Assembly: GCF_001439845.1 (NCBI RefSeq)
Contig: NZ_JYLO01000011.1
Coordinates: 124,001 to 188,000 of the forward strand
Source of the DNA: Pseudomonas lactis
Lineage (GTDB): Bacteria > Pseudomonadota > Gammaproteobacteria > Pseudomonadales > Pseudomonadaceae
Reading direction: 5' to 3'
DNA: 64,000 nt
The position numbers and the translations under genes are program-made. The notes below the pieces were generated by a model, which worked only from the letters and a program-made list of their open reading frames with translations, was not told the origin of the DNA and ran no database searches. This document shows positions 45,574 to 53,586 of this stretch, piece by piece (position 1 is the stretch's first letter; each line of letters begins with the position of its first letter).

Positions 45574-45938
45574 TTAGAAGTCACCCGCGCCGACTGTCCC
45601 ACGGGACCCTGGTGGGATACCTTCAGGGATTCGTTTTCTGTTGGGGCCTTGGCGTGGACCTCGTCTGAATGCGGGGTCTGGTACGACATGATGGCCTGTC
45701 AAACCTTTTGCTTTGCATGTGCCTGGTTTGTAAGGTCGTAATAAAGACTTTTCACACCTGAAAATTTCCCGCCATTTTTCCCTTTAGGTAAAGGTAGATC
45801 TATTGCCTTTTTTCCAACGACAAGTGCAGCTCTTCCGAATATCTCCCTGCCACCCCGAGCTCCGGCTTTGTTGATGCCTTTTTCAATAAGTACACCGACT
45901 TTTAGCGCATCACCTGCAAAGGGAATAGCGGCAACTTC
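45574..45938 (-). pseudogene. decayed C-terminus of a GHH/HNH nuclease toxin
   Basis: No intact frame spans this gap, but its reverse strand encodes two pieces of a toxin tail. One frame gives EVAAIPFAGDALKVGVLI, GINKAGARGGREIFG and SGVKSLYYD before a stop. The shifted frame gives LRPYKPGTCKAKGLTGHHVV followed by PDPAFRRGPRQGP, and stops at 45574. TGHHVVPD is the GHH-type HNH/endonuclease VII signature. There is a frameshift between the pieces and no N-terminal delivery domain, so it is a relic cassette left downstream of the active effector and its immunity gene. Confidence 0.7.
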
Positions 45939-45976
45939 TTAGAGGCTAGCGTGCAAGGATTTCTTCCTTGTGGCTT

Positions 45977-46879
45977 TCAATTATCAATAGGAAACTCTTT
46001 TTTGAATTTATCAATTACATTACTAAAGTGTTCATTATCTTGTTCGATGAGAGTAGCAGGTAGCTGAGCTAGTGGGTGTTGCATTAGCGGGTGATCAAAG
46101 CTTGACGGATTTTTAAGGTTAGCCCACTCTCGAATTCTGAGAAATGCAAGAATTTCGTATGGGAAGAGCATACGTTCTTCATAATCAAATTCAAGCACGT
46201 TATCCTGTGGTGGCGTTCTTGCATTTGAAAGGTGAAAGTCCGCCATTGAAGAAATTAATACTTGTAAGAGTGCCTGGTCTGCAGTGTCCCAGTTGTTGAG
46301 GGCTTGCTGGTAAGGGGAGAGTTCTGGCGGGTACGAGTATGGTGATGTATCTATGTCTTTGTTAGTGCTTTTTGCGTAGAGCTCTATCAGAAACCAGAAG
46401 TGGCGAAATAGCGTTCCTGTTTCATGTTTTTCATTGTTTTGGAGATTTAGTAGCGGCGTATCTAGGCCCCTTCTTATTATGTTGAATCGTAGCGCGCATT
46501 GATTCTTCCAGCCCAAAATTGCTGCCAGGGAAAATGAAAGTGCCGACACTGCCGGGAGAACTGATCCGCCTTTTCCGCTATTGGCCAATGTTTCTTTTAG
46601 CTCAAGCATTTGGCCATAATAGAACGATGCATTTGCCAGTTCTCTAAAGTCATGATTGTTGTTAAGTGCAGTGCTTTCATAATGAATTAGATGCCAGGTT
46701 GCTAAATTTTCGGCCTGATCTCCAAGAGTGTGCGCAATATCTTGCCCATTCAGATAGTCGGTAAATGCGCTTACCGGCTCATCTAGGAATAATTCTTTTG
46801 GCGTGGGGGTGCTGATCCAGTTGTATATCCATTTTCTGACTTTTTTATCAAGTTTAATTATGTGTGTAGTCGAATTCAT
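45977..46879 (-). CDS. probable immunity protein of the adjacent nuclease effector
   Basis: A 300-residue soluble, AT-rich gene starting 26 bases after the effector stop. The protein is mostly helical: QDIAHTLGDQAENLATWHLI, ASFYYGQMLELKETL, VLPAVSALSFSLAAILG, LFRHFWFLIELYAKS and FDYEERMLFPYEILAFLRI. It may belong to an Imm49- or DUF1911-like group, which accompany PD-(D/E)xK nuclease toxins, but I cannot fix the family. Position and composition support immunity. Confidence 0.75.
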   Translation of the reverse strand: MNSTTHIIKLDKKVRKWIYNWISTPTPKELFLDEPVSAFTDYLNGQDIAHTLGDQAENLATWHLIHYESTALNNNHDFRELANASFYYGQMLELKETLANSGKGGSVLPAVSALSFSLAAILGWKNQCALRFNIIRRGLDTPLLNLQNNEKHETGTLFRHFWFLIELYAKSTNKDIDTSPYSYPPELSPYQQALNNWDTADQALLQVLISSMADFHLSNARTPPQDNVLEFDYEERMLFPYEILAFLRIREWANLKNPSSFDHPLMQHPLAQLPATLIEQDNEHFSNVIDKFKKEFPIDN

Positions 46880-46905
46880 TTGTTATGCCCTTATTGCTTC
46901 TCTTG

Positions 46906-48102
46906 TTACCAAGTTGTAGGTTTTGCCGGTCGGTTGGGATGCTTGCTGCACCCTTTCTCTAGATCATCTATAAATACATCATACTTTTCGTATGTCGGAG
47001 GAAGTTTATTTTTTCTTGCATCTTGTAACCAGCCTTGTGCTTTTCGAGCATTGCGCATCGCGGCCGGAACTTTGCCGTAGTTACCACTCCCTCTGGCAGC
47101 TTTCGCAAGTCGATCATTTGTAAAGCCTTCACCTCCTAGGCTCCTCTGAGCCTCGCTGAGACGACCTGGAGCGGTGCCGTCGGTGGTTTTGACCTCCCAT
47201 ACTTTGACTTCTCCCGTCCTACTATTTCTTCCGATGAGGTCCACGCCGTGACCGGAGTTATTTTCAACACTGATCACCTCATCGAAACCATCCGCAATCA
47301 TGTCCATAGATGCGAGCCATTCGCCGCATTTTCCTTTCTCTTTGCTATTTTTACGTGTTTTTACTTTTGCTCCGTTTTGTCCATCCTTAGTTTCTAAATC
47401 GCGTTTATATGCTGCCTCTTCCCTTGCTCTCTTTTCCGCCGCCTCTTTTGCCCTCTTTTCGACCGCTTCCTTTGTCTCTCTCTCAACAACCTCCTTACCC
47501 GTTTTGCCCGACGCTTCGGCCATCTTCGCACTGTATCGGGCGGCCTTGCCAGCGGCGCCCGCGTAGCCAACAAACGGGATTGCCGAGAGCAGCGAGAGAC
47601 CTGCGCCTACGTAGTCCCCGCGAAAAAGGCTAATGATACCGCTCGCAATATCGGCCACTTCCCCGACCACGGGGATCAGACCCACCACATCCAAGCCCAA
47701 CTGGATGCCATCTAGGATCTGTTCTCCGGTGATGGCTTCTTCTTCGGTTTCAGCCTCAATCGGTGGATTGGCCTCGCTGACCGACACCTGAGCCGGCACC
47801 GTCTCACCCACCACCCGCCCAATGGTGTTGCCACTCTTGAACGCACTGAACGGCGGCATCGTCGCCAATTCGGCGCGCAAGTAGCGTTTGCGCATGTCCT
47901 CGTATTCATACTCCTGCATTTCCCGGCTTTCGTGCAGTTCATTGCCGTGTGCATCCCGCCCAAACAGGTCGACTTGCACGCCGCCGTTCTCGCCGAGCTG
48001 TAGCATCATTTCGTCCGGGCCGGCGATGCTGTCTGCAGGACGTCGGACCGGTACACTGACCGCATGCACCCGCACCGGTGCCAGGTTGATTGGTTCGGCC
48101 AT
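46906..48102 (-). CDS. type VI effector with C-terminal PD-(D/E)xK nuclease-like domain
   Basis: A 398-residue effector encoded 3 bases after the DUF4150 tip gene. The N-terminal ~110 residues are a docking region without a signal peptide. A hydrophobic middle (GIQLGLDVVGLIPVVGEVAD; GAGLSLLSAIPFVGYAGAAG) at ~130-190 may cross membranes. A charged coiled segment (KEAVEKRAKEAAEKRAREE) leads to a toxin tail. The restriction-endonuclease-like motifs are Glu261 (KCGEWLA), Asp288 (GHGVDLIG) and Glu303-x-Lys305 (VWEVKTT). The DNA-degrading role is inferred. The codon use of the tail is AT-richer than that of the N-terminus, as for exchangeable toxin ends. Confidence 0.85.
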   Translation of the reverse strand: MAEPINLAPVRVHAVSVPVRRPADSIAGPDEMMLQLGENGGVQVDLFGRDAHGNELHESREMQEYEYEDMRKRYLRAELATMPPFSAFKSGNTIGRVVGETVPAQVSVSEANPPIEAETEEEAITGEQILDGIQLGLDVVGLIPVVGEVADIASGIISLFRGDYVGAGLSLLSAIPFVGYAGAAGKAARYSAKMAEASGKTGKEVVERETKEAVEKRAKEAAEKRAREEAAYKRDLETKDGQNGAKVKTRKNSKEKGKCGEWLASMDMIADGFDEVISVENNSGHGVDLIGRNSRTGEVKVWEVKTTDGTAPGRLSEAQRSLGGEGFTNDRLAKAARGSGNYGKVPAAMRNARKAQGWLQDARKNKLPPTYEKYDVFIDDLEKGCSKHPNRPAKPTTW

Positions 48103-48105
48103 GCG

Positions 48106-48462
48106 CTAAGCCCCATTCATCCAGAACTTGTCGTCATGGCGCACTACCGACTTGCCTTCGGCGCGTACGCTGCTGCTCTTCTCCAACGGGTAGCATTTGC
48201 CGCCGACTGTGTTGCTCTTGATACCTTTGGCGGCGCCGGCTCCATCACCCTTGGTAGTCGGTACCAGGCTCTTGTCGAACACCACCACTGGCCTGCCGTT
48301 GGCACGTACCGATTTGGCCACGCCGGTAGCGGTTTTCAGCTCGGCAGTGACCGGGTAGGGCACCGGTGGTATGGCGCTGCCCATCGGGGTCTTGCACACG
48401 TCGGGGACGATACTGACGACCTTCCATTTGCCTTGTTTGCGAGCGATGACGTTATCGGCCAT
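48106..48462 (-). CDS. DUF4150 PAAR-like tip protein
   Basis: A 118-residue PAAR-like spike cap. The N-terminal part has VPDVCKTPMGSAIPPVPYPV, the hallmark of DUF4150, and the C-terminal part ends KSVVRHDDKFWMNG. It sits between the DUF2169 adaptor, 1 base upstream, and the effector, 3 bases downstream, so all three are likely translated together. It should cap VgrG and carry the effector. Confidence 0.9.
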   Translation of the reverse strand: MADNVIARKQGKWKVVSIVPDVCKTPMGSAIPPVPYPVTAELKTATGVAKSVRANGRPVVVFDKSLVPTTKGDGAGAAKGIKSNTVGGKCYPLEKSSSVRAEGKSVVRHDDKFWMNGA

Positions 48463-48463
48463 G

Positions 48464-49813
48464 TCAGAGCGCCTCCTTTGCTGCGCGTTTGATCAGCGGT
48501 GCATTCGGATCAGTCTCGAAGCGCGCTTCCAATACGCGGATGCCCAGGTGATTGGGCAGGCTGATGCGGTGGGTCAGCGCCAAGGTCATGGCCTCGGTGT
48601 CGATGCGCAGGGTGTCGGTGAGCATGGGCAATGGCAGCATGGCGCCGTTGTGCAGGCGCATCAGGACAAACGGGCGATGGCCGGGCAGTTCGACGCACAA
48701 TGTGCCGTCGGGCGTAAGGCCAGGGGCGGTCAGGTTGAACAGTTCAAGACGAAACGCGGGCGGCGGAAATTCGATCTGTTGATCAACCGGCGCACCGTTC
48801 CAGTAGGCAAAGTCGAAATCCCGTGGCAAGCCCGGCCAGCGCTCCCGCTGCCAGTCCTCGTCATAGCTCCCGGCCAAGGGCAGGCGAGGCGCCCAGGCAC
48901 GCCCCACCACGCCGAATCCAACCGGGTGGTTTTTGTAGCTGGCCGCGAGCTGCGCCATGCCACGGGCGTCCGGTTCATCCTCGGGGTGTTTGACCCGATC
49001 CAGACGCCACACCGGTTTGTCGATGGGCTCGATCTGTGGCGCGGGCAGTTCGCGCAGCGGCTTGTCCAGTTGATAGCCAAGGTCTTCTTGACGCTTGTCG
49101 ATCCAGCCGCAGCCCAGTGGGTTGCTGTAGCAAACTTCGTTGAGCAGATAGGGCGGGGTGTTTTCGTCAACCGCGTGCTCGGGATTACGCACTACGCTGC
49201 TGCCACCGAAGGCATATTCCCAGCGCAGCGGAACACACGTTGCGGGCTGAGGCTCGGACAATTGCCAGCCGCCGAACAAGCTGTGACGGAATTGGCGAGG
49301 GCCGGTGAATTTGAGTTGCTTGTCCAGCAAGTAATGGCGCCTCGGCGCATCGGCCCGACGCTTAAAAGCTTCTTGCCGGGCGGCTTGCCATTCCATTAGC
49401 TGGTACTCGGTCAGTCGTTCGCCGGGACTCAGTGGCGTCGGCAGGTGCACCTCGATGCTGGGCGGCGGCGCCAGCGGCGCACTGATGCGCAGCCCGGCGG
49501 TCCACTGCGTTGCTGGTTGGCCTTGTGGCGTATGAGCATTGCCCACCACGATCACATCACAGCGCGGTTTGAATGGCGCCAGGTCACTTTCCTCGAAGAC
49601 GCTGCTTGCCCCTTCCTCGCCGTAGTAGCGATCAGCGGTGCATAGGGCCAACGGATCCTCGTCCATCACTTCGGCGCGAAACTGCCCCGGTTGTTCGTCA
49701 ATGGGTAACAACCGATAGCCCACCTTCAAAACCAGCACCGGGTACTCTTGGTCGTCCATGCCCAGCGCACTGAAACACAGCGCATCAAAAGGCGTCAGAT
49801 TGCGAAATTCCAT
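48464..49813 (-). CDS. DUF2169 effector-loading adaptor
   Basis: A 449-residue protein of the DUF2169 family, which loads effectors onto VgrG/PAAR spikes. Diagnostic segments are MEFRNLTPFDALCFSALGMD at the N-terminus, CDVIVVGNAHTPQGQPATQW, LRWEYAFGGSSVVRNPEHAV and NPLGCGWIDKRQED. It starts 8 bases after the VgrG stop and precedes the DUF4150 gene. It lacks transmembrane segments. Confidence 0.92.
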   Translation of the reverse strand: MEFRNLTPFDALCFSALGMDDQEYPVLVLKVGYRLLPIDEQPGQFRAEVMDEDPLALCTADRYYGEEGASSVFEESDLAPFKPRCDVIVVGNAHTPQGQPATQWTAGLRISAPLAPPPSIEVHLPTPLSPGERLTEYQLMEWQAARQEAFKRRADAPRRHYLLDKQLKFTGPRQFRHSLFGGWQLSEPQPATCVPLRWEYAFGGSSVVRNPEHAVDENTPPYLLNEVCYSNPLGCGWIDKRQEDLGYQLDKPLRELPAPQIEPIDKPVWRLDRVKHPEDEPDARGMAQLAASYKNHPVGFGVVGRAWAPRLPLAGSYDEDWQRERWPGLPRDFDFAYWNGAPVDQQIEFPPPAFRLELFNLTAPGLTPDGTLCVELPGHRPFVLMRLHNGAMLPLPMLTDTLRIDTEAMTLALTHRISLPNHLGIRVLEARFETDPNAPLIKRAAKEAL

Positions 49814-49821
49814 GACGCCCC

Positions 49822-51834
49822 CTAGTTGATATCCACGTCTTTGCCGTTGATCTGCACCGCGCCGCTGGCGCTGAAATCGAAGGTGCGGCCATTGATCAGT
49901 ACGGTGCCGTCGGACTTCATCACCAAGGTGGATTTGCCCACCGTGACCTTGAATTCATCCCCCGCGTCGATGGTGAATTTCTTGCCCACCGCCACCGATT
50001 TGTGGATGCCGACCTGCTCGCTTTGGCTCAGGCCCACGGTAGTGTTCATGGCCGCGCCAACGCTGGTTTGGTAGGCCGCGCCAATGGTCAGCGCCTTGGC
50101 CAAACCGATGGTTTCGGCTTTGGCCAGCTTGATGGTCTCTGCCTTGTTGCCACCGATGGTTACGCTGCGGTTGGCACCGATGCTGATGGTTTCGTTCTGG
50201 CCGACGTCCTCGGTGCGGTGGTCACCGATGGAGATGGTTTCGTTGTGCTCGACTCGCTCCTTGCGGTTGTTGCCGACGAAGATGCCGTTGTTGTTTTTGA
50301 TGTGGACGTTCTTGTCCTTTTCGGCATGGATAAACACTTCCTGATGCCCGAGTTCATCCTCAAAACGCAGCTCATTGAAGCCTTCGCCTTTATGAGTTCG
50401 GCTTTTGATGGTCATCCGTGTCTTGTGCTTGGGCAGCTCATACGGTGGCAGGTTGGTTTGCCGGTATGCCCGACCGATAGCGATAGGCTGATCGGCATCG
50501 CCATCAAGGTAGCCGATGATCAGTTCCTGACCCACACGTGGGATGGCCATGGCGCCCCAAAGCTCTCCCGCCCAGCCTTGAGCCACACGAATCCAGCATG
50601 AGCTGTGATCGTTGTTTTTGTCCGTGCGATCCCACGGAAACTGCACTTTCACCCGGCCCCATTCATCGCAGTAAATCTCTTCCCCTGGCGGCCCGACCAC
50701 CGTGGCGATCTGCGGGCCGTCGATGCAGGGTTTGGCACGCAGCGGCGCCTTCCAATCTGAGGTCCAGCGGATGGCGCTGGCGGTCATTTCATAAGACGTG
50801 CCGCGGTCGCTGCCGAACGCCTCTTCCTGCAAGCTGGTGTGCTGTTTGCCTTCGTGGGTGATGGCGATGGTGCGCCAACGGTCGTTGAAGTCTTCGCGGG
50901 GATGCTCGTTGAGGTCGAAGGCGAGCCCCGGTTGCAGGCGTGCGTCGTCACCGGCCAGGTGCGCCAGTTTGGCGTCATTGCGCAGGGCGGTCAGCCGGGT
51001 CTTGGTGAAGGGTTTGCCGGCGATGTCGCGTTTGTAGCGGCCAGGGTAGTCGTAGCGCTCGTAGTCCTTGTGCTGGTTTTTCAGGTCCTGGTCGCCGGTG
51101 GCGGTGTGCTGTTGGTCGTAGCGCGGGTGGGTGAAGGTGTAGTCGCGTTGTACCTGGCGGGCGATGCGTACTTGTTCGGTGTAGTGAAAACGGGTCAAGG
51201 CCGGTTCCGTGGCATCGCCGCCGGCCATGGGTTGGTAGATCACGGGGCAATGTTTGTGCGTGCCGATGGTGCCCAGGCCGCCGACGCGGTCGGTGAGGAC
51301 GAGGGTGTGGCCGTCGTCGCGGTGTTCGAAGGTGTAGAGCAGGCCTTCCTCGGCGGCGAGGCGGGCGATGAAATCGAGGTCGGTTTCGCCGGCCTGTACG
51401 CAGTATTCGCGGCGTTGGTGGTCGAAGCAGATTTCGCGGCGGATGTCGGTCAGTCGGTGCTCGGCAAGCACGTTGGTGATGATGTCGGGCACGGTTTGGC
51501 CTTGGAAAATTCGCCAGTTGGAACGCAGGTCGAAACGTGCCAGGGTCGGTTCGATGACGGCGGTGTAGCGGGTGCGGTGAAAGCCGGTGTCGCCTTGGGT
51601 GAACAGGCTGACCAGGCCGTGTACGTAGCGCACCGGCATTTCGCCGCGCCAGATCGTGAACAGCCCCGCCAGGTCGAGCACGTTATTGAAGTCGATGGCG
51701 GCGTTGTGGCTGGCCAGTTCCAAATGCAGTTTGAACGGCTGGGACAGGCCTTCTTCAAGCGTGAAGGACACCACATCGAAGGCATCGCCTTTCAAGGGCT
51801 TGAACGTGAATCGCAGGTCGCTTTGGCGGGGCAT
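49822..51834 (-). CDS. vgrG: type VI secretion spike protein VgrG (TssI)
   Basis: A 670-residue puncturing spike. The N-terminal gp27-like region has LRFTFKPLKGDAFDVVSF and ISFRREYCVQ-like RREYCVQAGETDLDFIARLA. The gp5-like OB domain has GEEIYCDEWGRVKVQFPWDR and GWAGELWGAMAIPRVGQEL. The C-terminal beta-helix carries repeats such as NETISIGDHRTEDVGQNETI and ends QINGKDVDIN, with no extra effector domain. It is the first gene of the island and should form the tip with the DUF4150 protein. Confidence 0.95.
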   Translation of the reverse strand: MPRQSDLRFTFKPLKGDAFDVVSFTLEEGLSQPFKLHLELASHNAAIDFNNVLDLAGLFTIWRGEMPVRYVHGLVSLFTQGDTGFHRTRYTAVIEPTLARFDLRSNWRIFQGQTVPDIITNVLAEHRLTDIRREICFDHQRREYCVQAGETDLDFIARLAAEEGLLYTFEHRDDGHTLVLTDRVGGLGTIGTHKHCPVIYQPMAGGDATEPALTRFHYTEQVRIARQVQRDYTFTHPRYDQQHTATGDQDLKNQHKDYERYDYPGRYKRDIAGKPFTKTRLTALRNDAKLAHLAGDDARLQPGLAFDLNEHPREDFNDRWRTIAITHEGKQHTSLQEEAFGSDRGTSYEMTASAIRWTSDWKAPLRAKPCIDGPQIATVVGPPGEEIYCDEWGRVKVQFPWDRTDKNNDHSSCWIRVAQGWAGELWGAMAIPRVGQELIIGYLDGDADQPIAIGRAYRQTNLPPYELPKHKTRMTIKSRTHKGEGFNELRFEDELGHQEVFIHAEKDKNVHIKNNNGIFVGNNRKERVEHNETISIGDHRTEDVGQNETISIGANRSVTIGGNKAETIKLAKAETIGLAKALTIGAAYQTSVGAAMNTTVGLSQSEQVGIHKSVAVGKKFTIDAGDEFKVTVGKSTLVMKSDGTVLINGRTFDFSASGAVQINGKDVDIN

Positions 51835-52121
51835 GGAGCTTCCTTTTTTCCTGTTGCCCCGCCAATTGCAATTGCCGTCAGCCGGGACACGATGGGGAAC
51901 ATGCAGCTCGCAGAACCGCAGGTTGGGGCCGATCTTAGGAAGCCGTAAGCGAGCCCTTCAATAGGGTGGAGGGAATCAAGAGGTCTCTTACTTATTGGAG
52001 GGGCAATAGCTGTAGGATTTATCCGTCATGGCCAGCCAGAGGCCCGTCGAACCTGGCCAATGCCATCTGGGCGGACGTGATCAGCTATAGTGGCCGACGA
52101 CTCTGCAGAGGGAGACCCCGT

Positions 52122-53246
52122 GTGCGATTAGCGCTTTTATTGTCCGCTTGCCTGCTGTGCCTGAATGCCCAGGCCGCGCCGGTGGATGTCGCCAGCCTGG
52201 ACCGTGGTACCTGGCCGGAAAAACTCGTCAGCCCGGCGCTGTTCGATGTGGCTTCGCGTGCGGAGATTCTGATGTTTGCCCACGGCCTGCTCGCCAGCGA
52301 AGCCCTGGATGACGCCGCGCTCAAGCAGCGCTTGGGGTTGAAGATCATCAACCTGGCTGCCATCGACGACCTGCGTCGCCAGCTCTGGCAACGGCTGTTG
52401 GAGAACTACACGTTCGCCCAGCAGAGCTGCGAAGAAGACGCCTCGTTCTGCTACCTGGTGGAAAACATGGACGACCTGCGTGAGCAGGCCGGCAAGTTCG
52501 AGGTCAGTGACAACTCTTTCTATATAGGCTGGGCCGAGCCCAGTCGGCACTTTCACGAGCGCTATCTGGACGAGTTGTTGCGCAAGGCTGCGCTGTTTCC
52601 GCAGATCAGCAGTGAAGTGGCGCGCTTTGGCGATCATGAGCGCAACGGTGATGAACTCAATGACCGGATGTTTTTACTGACCTTCGACGGTGGCCCTGCA
52701 CCTGTCAGCGGCAATACCGACTGGCTCACCGATTACCTGCGCAAGCAAAAGATGAACGCGACGTTCTTTGTCCTTGGCAGCAGCTTGCAAACCCGCGTGG
52801 AGCGCAGTTCCGCCGCCGATGTGCAGGCGCTGTACCAAGGGCAGTGCGTGGGTGTGCAGGGCTGGCAGTACCGCTCCCATAGCCATTGGGTCGACTGGCA
52901 AAGCTCCATCACCCGCAGTGCCGGGCTGGTACAGAACCTGATGCCGGAAAACTATGTGCCCTTGTTCCGCCCACCGTATGGGCAGCGCCGTGCGGACAGC
53001 CAGGGCTTCTTCCAGCAACAGGGCCTGCAAGTGGCGTTATGGGACATCGATTCCCAGGACGAGCCGGGCAAGCTCAAGGCCGATGAGTCGGCGCAACGGG
53101 TGCTGACGTTGATGCTGCTGTGGCGCAAAGGCGTGATCGTGTTTCACGACACTCAGGACAAGGCGCGGGTGGCATTACCAATGGTATTGCAGGCGACGGC
53201 GCAGAGTGGCTTGGGTTGGCAGGAGTGTCGCGAGGCATTTCGATGA
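52122..53246 (+). CDS. polysaccharide deacetylase family (NodB-type) protein, atypical metal site
   Basis: A 374-residue exported protein. I chose GTG 52122, which has GGGAG at correct spacing and gives a signal peptide (LALLLSACLLCLNAQAA); longer in-frame starts add unrelated sequence. The NodB core is at ~190-370: LLTFDGGPAP replaces the usual TFDDGP, so the second, metal-binding Asp is Gly. SHSHW matches the His motif and FRPPYGQRRAD the RPPYG motif. The N-terminal half is an uncharacterised helical domain. It is divergent from vgrG with 287 bases between; deacetylation may be lost or altered. Confidence 0.8.
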   Translation: MRLALLLSACLLCLNAQAAPVDVASLDRGTWPEKLVSPALFDVASRAEILMFAHGLLASEALDDAALKQRLGLKIINLAAIDDLRRQLWQRLLENYTFAQQSCEEDASFCYLVENMDDLREQAGKFEVSDNSFYIGWAEPSRHFHERYLDELLRKAALFPQISSEVARFGDHERNGDELNDRMFLLTFDGGPAPVSGNTDWLTDYLRKQKMNATFFVLGSSLQTRVERSSAADVQALYQGQCVGVQGWQYRSHSHWVDWQSSITRSAGLVQNLMPENYVPLFRPPYGQRRADSQGFFQQQGLQVALWDIDSQDEPGKLKADESAQRVLTLMLLWRKGVIVFHDTQDKARVALPMVLQATAQSGLGWQECREAFR

Positions 53247-53498
53247 AGTGCCCGACTTTGCTGGGGATGGGGTGTTTTCAGGGCGATTTGCTGCGACATT
53301 TCGATGCAGGCGGACTTCCGACTTTAACGGGGTACATGGCACTCGGCTAGTGCTATTCGTCATCCTGAAAAATAAACTTCAAAAAAGCGTCAAAGTGCTT
53401 TTTCCTGTCATGGGTTTTGCGGTATTACGAAGTCAGATCGCCGAAACCTGCAGCACAGGTGGCGTCTTCCAAGACTCCTCCCGTGGGCACTGCACTTG

Positions 53499-53512
53499 AC
53501 CTTGTTCAAGGT
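53499..53512. promoter_or_regulatory. short inverted repeat upstream of phoH
   Basis: ACCTTG-TT-CAAGGT lies within a wider, imperfect inverted repeat with outer halves TGCAC and GTGCA, 75 bases before the PhoH start. The stretch 53247-53586 holds no other gene. A MerR-like operator is one possibility, but the evidence is only symmetry. Confidence 0.35.
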
Positions 53513-53586
53513 GCAATCGGTGGTCGAATCGAGGCGCAGCACCGCCCAGGTATTGCGTCGAATGGCTCCCACAAAGGTGACCGAGT

